Notes under the pieces: model-generated | Seen by the model: only the letters and a program-made list of their open reading frames with translations | Told to the model about the DNA's origin: nothing | Databases searched by the model: none | Shown here: positions 7,582 to 15,567 of the stretch, piece after piece | How positions within the stretch are numbered: the first letter of the stretch is position 1 | Layout: the number at the start of each line of letters is the position of its first letter | Program-made: the position numbers and the translations under genes | Origin: Terrimicrobiaceae bacterium | GTDB taxonomy: Bacteria; Verrucomicrobiota; Verrucomicrobiia; Chthoniobacterales; JAATET01 | Direction of reading: 5' to 3' | Length of the DNA: 35,356 bases | Assembly: GCA_028713285.1 (NCBI GenBank) | Contig: JAQTOP010000031.1 | Span: forward strand, 1 to 35,356

Positions 7582-8823
7582 TCAAGGGGCCAGGTCATAA
7601 ATGTCGGAGCGGATGGAGAGGTTATCGGGCCTTGAGTAGATTGCCTGCACGACGGAAATGTGCCGCGTGCCGAACGCGGCCTCGCAGTAGCGAAGGTAAT
7701 AACGCCACTTGCGCAAAAACCATTCGTCGAAACCCAGCGCGCGCACCGCCTCGCGCCGTTCCTCGAATCGCTCCGCCCACAGGCGCAGTGTCTTCGCGTA
7801 GTGCGGCCCGAGGTCCTCCCAATCGAAGAGGTTCAGTGCGCCGGTGCGGTGGATCGCCTCGGTCACGCGCGCCTGCGAGACGAGCAACGAGCCGGGGAAG
7901 ATGTGCTTCTGGATGAAGTCCACGCCGTCGCGCAGAATGCGATACTGGCGGTCCGGGCACGTGATCATTTGCAGGCCGAGCAGGCCGCGCGGATGGAGCA
8001 GCCGGTGACAGCACGCGAAGTATTCGTCGAGGTAGCGGTCGCCGACGGCCTCGATCATTTCGATGGAAACGACGCGGTCGAACTGGCCGCGGACGTTTCG
8101 GTAATCCTCGAGCCTCGCGTCGATGCGATCCGCGAGCCCGGCGGCGGCGACGCGGGCCCGCGCCTCGGCGAGCTGGGCGTCGGAAATCGTGATCGTCGTG
8201 ACGCGGCAGCCATAGGTCTTCGCCGCGTGGATCGCGAATCCGCCCCAGCCCGTGCCGATCTCGAGCACGTGATTGCGGGGGCCGATCTGGAGCTTGCGGC
8301 AGAGGCGGTCGATCTTCTCGATCTGCGCCGCTTCAAGCGAAAGCGTCGGCGGATCGAAAACCGCGGAGGAATACGTCATCGTCGGATCGAGCCAGAGCTT
8401 GAAGAAGTCGTTGCTGAGGTCGTAGTGCTCGCGAATGTTTTCGCGCGCTTTCGCGCGGCTGTTGGGCCGGCGTAGATGGAGCGCGCGGTTGCAGGCGTTG
8501 AACACATTCAGGAAGGCGGACTTCACGCCGCGCTCCGTGGTCATCGCGCCGGAGTCCTCGGCGTTGACGATGAAGAACGCGATCACGCACGCGAGGTCCG
8601 GCGTTTCCCATTCCCCGTCGAGATAGGATTCCGCGAAGCCGATGGCCCCGAAAAGCACGCAGCGCCGGAAAAAACCCTCGCTGCGAATCTCGATCCGCGC
8701 GACCAGACGCTTGTCGAGCCCACCGAACCACTGGGTGCACCCGCCAGGCAGCACCAGCTCGAGCGCGCCGCGCTGGAGCGGCTTGAGGGAACCCAGAACG
8801 AGTTTGCGAAAGAGGCTCGGCAT
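7582..8823 (-). CDS. cfa: Cyclopropane-fatty-acyl-phospholipid synthase family protein
   Basis: This full-length enzyme of 413 residues has an N-terminal lipid-binding region (residues about 1-110) and a SAM methyltransferase domain. It shows ARENIREHYDLSNDFFKLWL, the SAM motif HVLEIGTGWGGFAIHAA, the VVSIEMIEAVGDRYLDEYF segment and QKHIFPGSLL, all characteristic of CFA synthases. These enzymes add a methylene or methyl group across the cis double bond of membrane phospholipid acyl chains. The desaturase further upstream could make the substrate. The ATG at 8823 is chosen because the longer reading frame adds only non-conserved sequence. Ring-forming and methyl-adding products cannot be told apart by eye. 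Confidence 0.92.
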   Translation of the reverse strand: MPSLFRKLVLGSLKPLQRGALELVLPGGCTQWFGGLDKRLVARIEIRSEGFFRRCVLFGAIGFAESYLDGEWETPDLACVIAFFIVNAEDSGAMTTERGVKSAFLNVFNACNRALHLRRPNSRAKARENIREHYDLSNDFFKLWLDPTMTYSSAVFDPPTLSLEAAQIEKIDRLCRKLQIGPRNHVLEIGTGWGGFAIHAAKTYGCRVTTITISDAQLAEARARVAAAGLADRIDARLEDYRNVRGQFDRVVSIEMIEAVGDRYLDEYFACCHRLLHPRGLLGLQMITCPDRQYRILRDGVDFIQKHIFPGSLLVSQARVTEAIHRTGALNLFDWEDLGPHYAKTLRLWAERFEERREAVRALGFDEWFLRKWRYYLRYCEAAFGTRHISVVQAIYSRPDNLSIRSDIYDLAP

Positions 8824-8919
8824 GGCATGCGGTCCGGCTGCGGCGTGCGCGCAGCCAGCTTGCAAGGTCTTACGTCCGGCGCAAGGCAACGATGTCGTGA
8901 ATTTGCACGATTTCGCCGG

Positions 8920-9894
8920 TTACTTCCGCGGTCGGAATATTCGAATCTCGGCCGCCCGCTCCCCGTGTTGAGGGAGAGCGACGTAGTATGCGTCCAGATC
9001 GGCGGAGAAGAAGGAAGTCCGCGCGCCCGATCGCGTGGGGATTCGTTCGCGCAATTGATAGTGGTCGGGATCCCGTTGGTCGATCACGTCGATCCAACCC
9101 TGGCCGCAGGAGAGGTAGAGTCGCTTCCGGGCGGCATCGTAAAAAAGGTCATCGATATCGGCGGAAATCGCGAGGTCACCGACCGTCGCGCCGGTGGACG
9201 TGTCGAAGATGACCAGCCGGGGCGGGCTTCGGCATCCGATGAACAGGCGGTGATCCGCCTCATCCAGCGCCATTGGAAAGTTCGCCTGGAATTTTTGCAT
9301 CGGCCATGTCGCGGTGACGATTTGCTTTTCCCGATCGACGACGGCGATTTGTTTCGCGTCAGGAACATTCACGAAGATGCGATGGCCGCGCGGTTCCAAT
9401 TGAAACGCCTCCGGGTGCGCGGCCAGGTGGATGCTGGCCGTCCGGGTCATGGTCGCAGGATCAATCACGGCGATCGCCCCGTCGCCGTAGCCGACGTAAA
9501 CCTGTTTCGCAGCCGCGTCGAAGCGCGCATTGTCCGCATCGTCCAGGCCGCCGAGACTTTTCACCGGCTTCCATGATGCCGCGTCGAACAGCCGCACGGT
9601 TCCGTCGTCTCCGCCTGCGACCGCGACCTGATTCGAATCCACCAGGTAAAGCGCGCCGGTGGGTTTGTGCAGTCCGGAGACGCTTTTCAGCCTTCCGCGA
9701 GTCGCGACGTCAATTGCTTCGAGGGTGTCATTGCCAAGCGCGGCGACAAACAAGCGCCGACCTTTCGCATCGATGGCAAAGTGATCGAAGCGTCCGACGA
9801 CGCCGGGAAGTTCGATCCTGCCGATGAGTTCGAGCCCGCCGGCTTGCGCGCACCACGACAGCGAGCAGAACAGAAGCAGGATGGCGAATTTCAT
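8920..9894 (-). CDS. Exported YVTN/NHL-type beta-propeller protein
   Basis: This 324-residue protein has a signal peptide ([18 protein letters not shown]) followed by about seven blade-like repeats: [20 protein letters not shown], then [57 protein letters not shown] and [16 protein letters not shown]. These are YVTN-family surface propeller repeats, usually found outside the cytoplasmic membrane, with ligand-binding roles and no enzymatic signature. Its start overlaps the YjbQ stop by ATGA, so it is co-translated with that cytoplasmic protein. Its place inside the lipid cluster is unexplained. Confidence 0.85.
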   Translation of the reverse strand: MKFAILLLFCSLSWCAQAGGLELIGRIELPGVVGRFDHFAIDAKGRRLFVAALGNDTLEAIDVATRGRLKSVSGLHKPTGALYLVDSNQVAVAGGDDGTVRLFDAASWKPVKSLGGLDDADNARFDAAAKQVYVGYGDGAIAVIDPATMTRTASIHLAAHPEAFQLEPRGHRIFVNVPDAKQIAVVDREKQIVTATWPMQKFQANFPMALDEADHRLFIGCRSPPRLVIFDTSTGATVGDLAISADIDDLFYDAARKRLYLSCGQGWIDVIDQRDPDHYQLRERIPTRSGARTSFFSADLDAYYVALPQHGERAAEIRIFRPRK

Positions 9895-10310
9895 TCCCCG
9901 ATGATCTTCACCAGTGCCCGCTTGCGGCGCAAGCCGTCGAACTCCGCATAGAAGATCTGTTCCCACGGGCCGAAGTCGAGCCGCCCCGCGGTGATCGCGA
10001 CGACGACCTCGCGGCCCATGAGGGTGCGCTTGAGGTGCGCATCGGCGTTGTCCTCGCCGGTGCGATTGTGGAGGTATTGCGCATGCGGCTTCTCCGGCGC
10101 CAGACCTTCGAGCCATTTCTCAAAATCGGCATGCAGGCCGCGCTCATCGTCGTTGATGAAAACGCCGGCAGAGATGTGCATCGCATTCACGAGGCACAAT
10201 CCTTCGCGGACGCCGCTGTCGCTGAGGCATCGCTCAACCTCGCCGGTGATGTTGAAAAACGCCCGGCGCTGCGGGGCGTCGAACCAAAGTTCTTTGCGGA
10301 AGGATTTCAT
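9891..10310 (-). CDS. yjbQ: YjbQ/UPF0047 family protein
   Basis: This 139-residue protein matches the full length of the UPF0047/YjbQ family. It shows [35 protein letters not shown], and [19 protein letters not shown] followed by [12 protein letters not shown], including the conserved His and Asp/Glu residues that form the presumed metal site. Some members have weak thiamine-phosphate synthase activity; the physiological role is unsettled. The gene sits 24 bases downstream of DUF1365 and overlaps the propeller gene. Confidence 0.93.
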   Translation of the reverse strand: MKSFRKELWFDAPQRRAFFNITGEVERCLSDSGVREGLCLVNAMHISAGVFINDDERGLHADFEKWLEGLAPEKPHAQYLHNRTGEDNADAHLKRTLMGREVVVAITAGRLDFGPWEQIFYAEFDGLRRKRALVKIIGE

Positions 10311-10334
10311 GGATGGAACAAGAGAATCACGAAT

Positions 10335-11138
10335 TCAGGAAATGTGCCTCTCTTTGACTTCCTCGTCCCTGTGCGGCCTGTGCGCATTAAAAACGCCGCT
10401 TTGAAGGTGCGGGTTCGCTTCCTTGCGGCGAAAGGGCACCCGCTTCAGCCAGAGCCGGAAGGCCTGCCAGTGGATCGCTCCGATGATCCTGAGCGTGATG
10501 AGCGGATACTTGAATGTGAACATGGCGAGATTTCGGCTGGTCAGCCCGACCCGTGAGCCGGTCAGCGTGCTGATGAGTTCACGGTCATCGCCGCGATAGT
10601 CGTCGATGAAGATGCGCAGCCGTCCGTCCGGCGCTTCGAATCGAAAGTCGAAGGCCAGATCGAGATCCGAGAACGGCGAGACGTAAAAGTGTTTCGTGGC
10701 CCGGCGATGAAATCCGCTCTTCGCGAGCGGCACGTAAAACGGCTTGCGCTCGTGAAACGTGTTTTCCACTTCAACGACGGATGCATAGGGCTCGCCCGCC
10801 GCGTCGTAGAAAAAAAAGACCGAGATCGGATTGAAGGTGTATCCGAAGACGCGAGGCAGGGTGAGCACGCGCACCGCCGCCGGTTCGCGGGTCTGACCCT
10901 CCCGCCGCAGGAACTCGACGACGTTCGCGCGCGCGTCCGGATGGCCGAGGGAGAAATGATCGGCGTCGCGGAAGCTGTAGAGGTTCGGTTCGTTGACTCC
11001 GAAGATCGGGATGCGGCGCGCCACCTCGTCCAGCTCGTCGAGATCGAGCCAGAAGAGAAAGATGCGATACACGAACTCATGCGCCTTCGGCTTCAATCGC
11101 CGATGCATCACCGTGCATTCGTAAAGCGCGGAGTTCAT
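10335..11138 (-). CDS. DUF1365 family protein
   Basis: This 267-residue protein begins SALYECTVMHRRLKPKAHEF and continues with FWLDLDELDEVA, RVLTLPRVFGYTFNPISVFF, the VEVENTFHERKPFYVP segment and KHFYVSPFSDLD, all diagnostic of DUF1365. Bacterial DUF1365 genes are very often paired with an FAD amine oxidase and a CFA synthase, as here, but no reaction is established that I can name. The start overlaps the upstream oxidase stop by ATGA. The longer open frame to 11483 only covers the oxidase coding region in another frame. Confidence 0.92.
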   Translation of the reverse strand: MNSALYECTVMHRRLKPKAHEFVYRIFLFWLDLDELDEVARRIPIFGVNEPNLYSFRDADHFSLGHPDARANVVEFLRREGQTREPAAVRVLTLPRVFGYTFNPISVFFFYDAAGEPYASVVEVENTFHERKPFYVPLAKSGFHRRATKHFYVSPFSDLDLAFDFRFEAPDGRLRIFIDDYRGDDRELISTLTGSRVGLTSRNLAMFTFKYPLITLRIIGAIHWQAFRLWLKRVPFRRKEANPHLQSGVFNAHRPHRDEEVKERHIS

Positions 11139-12406
11139 CGCGCAGCGAGGTGTTTCCGCACGGCGGCACAGGCTTCGAGCGCCGACCAGTAGGCGTCCTC
11201 GTGGAAGCCGTAACGGAAGTAGCTGCCGCAAAAATAGACGCGCTGCCGCGTGCTGATGTGGTTCAGCGTGCCGAGTTCCGTCTGCGCGCGCAGGGCCTCG
11301 ACGGTAAAAATGGGATGGTCGTATTCCGTCTCGTAGAGCACGGAATCCGGGCGGATTTCGTCGCGCGAATTGAGCGATACGAAGTAATTGCGGCGCGAGG
11401 CGAGGCGTTGCAGCGCGTTCATCCAGTAGTGCGTCGTCGCGCGCGTCCCCTGGGCGGCGGAGGCGTCGATCCGGTAATTCCACGACGCCCAGGCGATGCG
11501 CCGGCGCGGCATGATCGATGAATCGGTGTGGAGCGTGACGTGATTGCGCTGGTATTGGAAAGGAGCGAGCAGGCGCAGGTGCTCCGGATCGGGCCGGGCG
11601 AGCATGCGCAGCGCCTGGTCGCCGTGCGCCGCGACGATCACCCGGTCAAAGACATCCACTTTACCGTCGGCTGTCCGCACCGTCACGCCATGGGACGCGT
11701 CCTCGACGACGACGACGGGCGCGGCGAACCGCACGTCGGCAAATCTCTCGAGAATGCGCCGCACGTAGCTTCGCGCGCCGCCGCTCACGGTGAACCACGG
11801 GTGATGCGTATCGACGCCAAGAAAGCCGTGGTTGTGAAAAAAGCGGATGAGCATCTCGGCTGGAAAATCCATCACCTCGCCGGGCTGTGCGGACCAGAGC
11901 GCCGCGCTCATTGGCACGAGGTAGTATTCCAGCACGTCGGGACCGATATCGTGGAGGCCGGCGAACTGGCGCACGCTCAATCCACGGGCTGCGGGGTCGT
12001 CGAGCGAGTCGTTTGCGATGCGAAAGAATCGCGCGACCCCGCCGAGCAGCCGATAAAAGCGCGGGCGCAGCAGATTGCGCTTTTGCGCAAAAATTCTTCG
12101 CAGGCTCATGCCGTTGTATTCCAGGCCGTGGGGAAGGTGCTGCACGCTGAACGACATTTCGCCCGGCTGCGTGGCGACGCCGAGCTCCTCGAACAATCGG
12201 CAGAGATTCGGATAGGTGACGCGATTGAAGACGATGAACCCCGTGTCGATGGGCACCTCGGCGCCGTCCTCCTCCACGGCGACCGTATTTGTGTGGCCGC
12301 CGGGCCGCACAGCCTGCTCGAAGAGCGTGAGTTGCGCAACATCGCGGAGATTCCATGCGCAGCCGAGCCCGGAGATGCCGGTCCCGATGATCGCGATCCG
12401 CTCCAC
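11135..12406 (-). CDS. FAD-dependent amine-oxidase-like oxidoreductase
   Basis: This 423-residue protein has an N-terminal dinucleotide-binding motif (IAIIGTGISGLGCAWNL, FEQAVRPGGHTNTV) and the amine-oxidase/protoporphyrinogen-oxidase fold. A C-terminal FAD contact lies around VYFCGSYFRYGFHEDAYWSA. This is the NAD/FAD-binding protein usually encoded next to DUF1365 and CFA synthase; related proteins take part in modifying unsaturated fatty acids, including routes to furan fatty acids. The start is a GTG at 12406, three bases after the desaturase stop. No carotenoid or haem genes are nearby, so a lipid substrate is favoured by context. Confidence 0.9.
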   Translation of the reverse strand: MERIAIIGTGISGLGCAWNLRDVAQLTLFEQAVRPGGHTNTVAVEEDGAEVPIDTGFIVFNRVTYPNLCRLFEELGVATQPGEMSFSVQHLPHGLEYNGMSLRRIFAQKRNLLRPRFYRLLGGVARFFRIANDSLDDPAARGLSVRQFAGLHDIGPDVLEYYLVPMSAALWSAQPGEVMDFPAEMLIRFFHNHGFLGVDTHHPWFTVSGGARSYVRRILERFADVRFAAPVVVVEDASHGVTVRTADGKVDVFDRVIVAAHGDQALRMLARPDPEHLRLLAPFQYQRNHVTLHTDSSIMPRRRIAWASWNYRIDASAAQGTRATTHYWMNALQRLASRRNYFVSLNSRDEIRPDSVLYETEYDHPIFTVEALRAQTELGTLNHISTRQRVYFCGSYFRYGFHEDAYWSALEACAAVRKHLAAR

Positions 12407-12409
12407 GAT

Positions 12410-13339
12410 TCAGCGCCGGGCCGGGTTCGTCCGCGCGTAGGCGGCCCGGGGAACGGGACGCAAATCCCAGATCACACCGAGCGCCGCAAGCACGCGGAGC
12501 ACGTAATAGCTGATGTCGATTTCCCACCAGTAAAAGCCCTGTCGCGCCGCGGCCTGGTGCCGATGGTGATTGTTGTGCCAGCCTTCGCCGAGCGTGATGA
12601 GCGCGATGAGGAAACTATTGCGGCTCTCGTCGCCCGTGTCGTAACGCTGGGTTCCGAACACATGCGCGAAGGAGTTTACCGCGCAGGTGCCGTGAAACAG
12701 CAGGACCGTGCTGATGAAAAATCCCCACACGACGAGCTGCCCGCCGCCGGTGTGGAGGCCGGGTGCAACGGCGCCGAGCAGCGCCCCCGTCGCGAAGAGG
12801 GCGACGAAGAGCAGAAGCGGTCCGATAAGGTCGAAGCGATTGAGGAACACCAGTTCGGGGTAGCGCGCCAGGTCGCTCACACGGCGGTAGTCGGTCGGAA
12901 AATTCCGACTGCTCGTGAGCCAGCCCATGTGCGACCAGAGGAAGCCTTTCCAGCCGGGCGAATGGACGTCGGATGCGTCGTCGGAGTGCTGGTGGTGATG
13001 CCGGTGAACGGCCGACCACCACAGCGGGCCGCGTTGAGCCGCCGTGAGCCCGAGAATCGCGAAGCCGAACTGCACGGGGCGGGAAGTCTTGAATGCGCGA
13101 TGGCAGAAGTAGCGATGGTAGAGCCCGGTGACCGCAAACATGCGAATGAAATAGAGCGCCGCCGCCGTGACGACCGCCGTCCAGCTCCAGCCCGTCCAGA
13201 TCACGGCGAGGCAGCCTGCGTGAAGGATTGCAAAGGGCAGTGCGCGGCTCCATTCGAAGCGCTCGGGCAGCTCGCGGACCCTGTCGGCGCCGTCGGGAAA
13301 GTAGTCGGAATCGAAGAATCGAATGAAGCGGCGCATCAT
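12410..13339 (-). CDS. Membrane fatty acid (acyl-CoA/acyl-lipid) delta-9-type desaturase
   Basis: This 309-residue integral membrane di-iron desaturase has the three histidine boxes: HRYFCH (residues 75-80), HRHHHQH (112-118) and HNNHH (255-259). Hydrophobic segments lie between them, and the tail GFYWWEIDISYYVLRVL is typical of stearoyl-CoA/delta-9 enzymes. It introduces a cis double bond that CFA synthases could use. The start was set at the first of two adjacent ATG codons (13339); the longer frame runs into the 3' end of parB. It heads the lipid cluster, 40 bases downstream of parB, so it may be read through from parB or have its own promoter. Confidence 0.94.
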   Translation of the reverse strand: MMRRFIRFFDSDYFPDGADRVRELPERFEWSRALPFAILHAGCLAVIWTGWSWTAVVTAAALYFIRMFAVTGLYHRYFCHRAFKTSRPVQFGFAILGLTAAQRGPLWWSAVHRHHHQHSDDASDVHSPGWKGFLWSHMGWLTSSRNFPTDYRRVSDLARYPELVFLNRFDLIGPLLLFVALFATGALLGAVAPGLHTGGGQLVVWGFFISTVLLFHGTCAVNSFAHVFGTQRYDTGDESRNSFLIALITLGEGWHNNHHRHQAAARQGFYWWEIDISYYVLRVLAALGVIWDLRPVPRAAYARTNPARR

Positions 13340-13379
13340 GCCCGGGCGCAGCGACAGACGGCTCGAATCCGGGGTCGAC

Positions 13380-14270
13380 TCAGTCGGGGCGAACGCCGAG
13401 TTCGTCGAGGATGCGGTGGAGGTCGTCATTTCCATAATAATCGATGGTGATGCTCCCTTGCTTGTCACCATGATGGATTACGACGCGCGTCGCCAAACGG
13501 TGTTGTAGAATATTCTGGAGATGGAGGACGGCGGGAGCGACGTCCGGCACCCGTTTCCCGCGCCGGCCTCCGGATCCCGGATCGCCGGTCGTTTTTGACA
13601 ACTGCGTGGCAGCGAGTTTCTCCGTGGTGCGAACGGATGCGGCCTGACGGATGATCACGTCGGCGAGCAGGCGCTGCTCCTCCTTCGACTTGAGCGAGAG
13701 CAGCACTTTTGCGTGGCCGACGGAGATGCGGCCTTGCCGAACCATGCTCTGCACATCGGGGTCGAGGTCGAGAAGGCGCATCGAGTTCGCGACGGCGGCG
13801 CGACTCTTGCCGACGCGGCGGGAGATTTCCTCCTGGGTGAGGCCGAACTCGTGAGACAGGCGCGCATAGGCCGAAGCCTCTTCGATGGGGTTGAGGTCCT
13901 CGCGCTGGAGATTCTCGATGAGCGCGAGTTCGAGCACCTCCTGGTCGCTCGCCTTGCGAATGATGGCCGGCGTCTCGACCAGGCCGACGATTTGCGCGGC
14001 GCGCCAGCGGCGCTCGCCGGCAATCAGTTCGTATTGCTCGCCCACCTTGCGGACGATGAGTGGCTGAATGATGCCGCGCTCGCGGATGGATTCCACCAGC
14101 TCGCTGAGGTGGTCGGCGCGGAACTCCTGACGCGGTTGGAGCGGGCTGGGAATGATATCCGTGAGGGGAATGGACTGCACGCGTTCGCCGTCCGCCTCGG
14201 CGGGAACGGGCGCGGCGACCCTCGTGTTGATGAGGGCTCCAAGTCCTTTGCCGAGCGCCGGTTTTGCCAT
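13380..14270 (-). CDS. parB: ParB/Spo0J chromosome partitioning protein
   Basis: This 296-residue protein starts AKPALGKGLGALI, the conserved N-terminus that contacts ParA. It carries the CTP-binding ParB/Srx core (LQPRQEF, RERGIIQPLIVR and YELIAGERRWRAA), then the helix-turn-helix (LTQEEISRRVGKSRAAVANS). The C-terminal dimerisation segment (ITIDYYGNDDLHRILDEL) is present. ParB clamps onto parS sites near the replication origin to direct segregation. The usual neighbour parA is not adjacent: upstream is a divergent lipoate ligase, downstream the desaturase. I saw no parS 16-mer in the window. Confidence 0.96.
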   Translation of the reverse strand: MAKPALGKGLGALINTRVAAPVPAEADGERVQSIPLTDIIPSPLQPRQEFRADHLSELVESIRERGIIQPLIVRKVGEQYELIAGERRWRAAQIVGLVETPAIIRKASDQEVLELALIENLQREDLNPIEEASAYARLSHEFGLTQEEISRRVGKSRAAVANSMRLLDLDPDVQSMVRQGRISVGHAKVLLSLKSKEEQRLLADVIIRQAASVRTTEKLAATQLSKTTGDPGSGGRRGKRVPDVAPAVLHLQNILQHRLATRVVIHHGDKQGSITIDYYGNDDLHRILDELGVRPD

Positions 14271-14345
14271 GGGCCGCCAAGCGTAGGGATCGCTTGTCCG
14301 CAAATCAACTTGAACGTCGCGGCGCGGAATCCCGATGGTGCGTCG

Positions 14346-15011
14346 ATGACCGCGGCCTGTCCCTTCGACGAAATCGCGCTCTGGCCCGTAGCGCCGTGCG
14401 CCAGCGGCGCGGAGCACATGGCGCTGGACGAAGTGATGCTTCGGCTCGCGGATCGTCCACTGCTGCGGGTCTATCGCTGGACGCGCCGCGAGGTGACCTT
14501 CGGCTATCCGCAGCGCTGGGAGGAGGCGAAAATTTTCGCCGGGGCGCGGCCGGCGACGCGGCGCTGCACGGGCGGAGGATTCGTGGAGCATGGCGAGGAT
14601 GTGACCGTCGCGCTCGCAGTGCCGACGGCGCATCCCTTCGGACGGATCGCTCCGCAGGAGGCCTATCGGCGAATCCATGAGGCGATCCGCGCGGTGCTCG
14701 GCGGCGGGATTCGGCTCGCCGGCGCGGCGGATTGCTCGAGCGGGGCAGCGTGTTTTTCCAGTCCGGCGCAATGCGATCTATTGAAGGAAGGGCGCAAAAT
14801 TCTCGGCGGCGCGCAGCGGCGTTCGCGCGATGGATTTCTTTATCAAGGCAGTGTGCAGGGGATCGGCGCGCCGCCCGACTTCGGCGAAAGGCTTGCCGCC
14901 GAGATGGCGCGATTCGCTGCGAAGTGGAATCCGCCATCGGAGTGGACCGCGCTGCGCGACGAACTGCTGCGCGACCGCTACGGGTCGCAGGATTGGAATC
15001 GCCGCCGGTAG
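14346..15011 (+). CDS. Lipoate-protein ligase A family protein
   Basis: This 221-residue protein of the biotin/lipoate ligase fold has EHMALDEVMLRLADRPLLRV, YRWTRREVTFGYPQRWEEA, and RRCTGGGFVEHGEDVTVALA, which is the substrate-binding RR.TGGG..H motif. The catalytic-lysine segment is GRKILGGAQRRSRDGFLYQG. Members attach lipoate or octanoate to the E2 and H proteins of oxo-acid dehydrogenases and the glycine cleavage system. The length is short for a full LplA with its accessory domain, closer to LipM/LipL-type octanoyltransferases; a catalytic cysteine cannot be assigned by eye. It is divergent from parB across 75 bases. Confidence 0.85.
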   Translation: MTAACPFDEIALWPVAPCASGAEHMALDEVMLRLADRPLLRVYRWTRREVTFGYPQRWEEAKIFAGARPATRRCTGGGFVEHGEDVTVALAVPTAHPFGRIAPQEAYRRIHEAIRAVLGGGIRLAGAADCSSGAACFSSPAQCDLLKEGRKILGGAQRRSRDGFLYQGSVQGIGAPPDFGERLAAEMARFAAKWNPPSEWTALRDELLRDRYGSQDWNRRR

Positions 15012-15033
15012 GACGGCTCCAGATCGCAGCGCC

Positions 15034-15567
15034 TTATCGCCGCTCCGGATAGCGCGCAAGCAATTCGGCGAGGATTTTCTTCGCGGTGCTTGACCGCTGC
15101 GCACGCAGGAGGGATGCGCTTTCGCGCGGGCTGCCCCACTCGACGATCTCGATTGTCACGTAGTGTGCGGACGGATTTGGCATCCGGGCCAGGGAAGGCT
15201 TGTAGAGGCGGATTGTATTGGTGCCGACGATGTCGTCGGTGAAGTCATCGACCTCGAAGAACTCGCCGGTGGCCAGCACGCGAAACCGGGTGCCGGCCGG
15301 CCAGCGCGCCCAGTCGGCCGCCGCGCTGGAAACCGCTCCCGACTCGTAGCGCGTGCCGCGGGCCGTGGCCGCGGGTGCGCCGGGGTCGGTGGCCGCGCCC
15401 GCGTAACTGGCGACGTTGACCTTCTGGTAGGTGTCGCGCGGGAGCGGCTCTTCGTAGGCCGGGCGGTTCGCGCAGCCGGCAAGCGCGAAAAGGGCGAAGG
15501 CGGTGAGGAGGTTGCGCACGGGATGGGTTCGTAGAAAAATCCTCACGGGAACGCGAGCGATTTTCAA
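15034..15567 (-). CDS. Small lipoprotein, unknown function
   Basis: This is a predicted lipoprotein of 177 residues. A hydrophobic stretch NLLTAFALFALAGC ends in the lipobox LAGC, placing the lipidated cysteine near residue 32. The C-terminal half (PAGTRFRVLATGEFFEVDDF and beyond) is reminiscent of a small beta-barrel such as the 3D/double-psi domain, but I cannot confirm that. The start used is a TTG at 15567 overlapping the upstream stop as TTGA, which would couple translation; a GTG at 15519 would give a more usual short signal peptide. It ends the ruvA operon and faces the lipoate ligase gene. Confidence 0.65.
   Translation of the reverse strand: MKIARVPVRIFLRTHPVRNLLTAFALFALAGCANRPAYEEPLPRDTYQKVNVASYAGAATDPGAPAATARGTRYESGAVSSAAADWARWPAGTRFRVLATGEFFEVDDFTDDIVGTNTIRLYKPSLARMPNPSAHYVTIEIVEWGSPRESASLLRAQRSSTAKKILAELLARYPERR

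Noticed and set aside
11528-13450. A 640-residue plus-strand open frame
   Set aside because: It is antisense to the FAD oxidase and desaturase genes, whose motifs are unambiguous; the translation is charged and low in structure.
13713-14345. A longer N-terminus for the lipoate ligase
   Set aside because: This part is antisense to parB, and the ligase-family sequence only begins after the ATG at 14346.
12410-14345. parS-like sites near parB
   Set aside because: No sequence close to the TGTTTCACGTGAAACA consensus was found; scattered 'gtgaaac' fragments are not palindromic.
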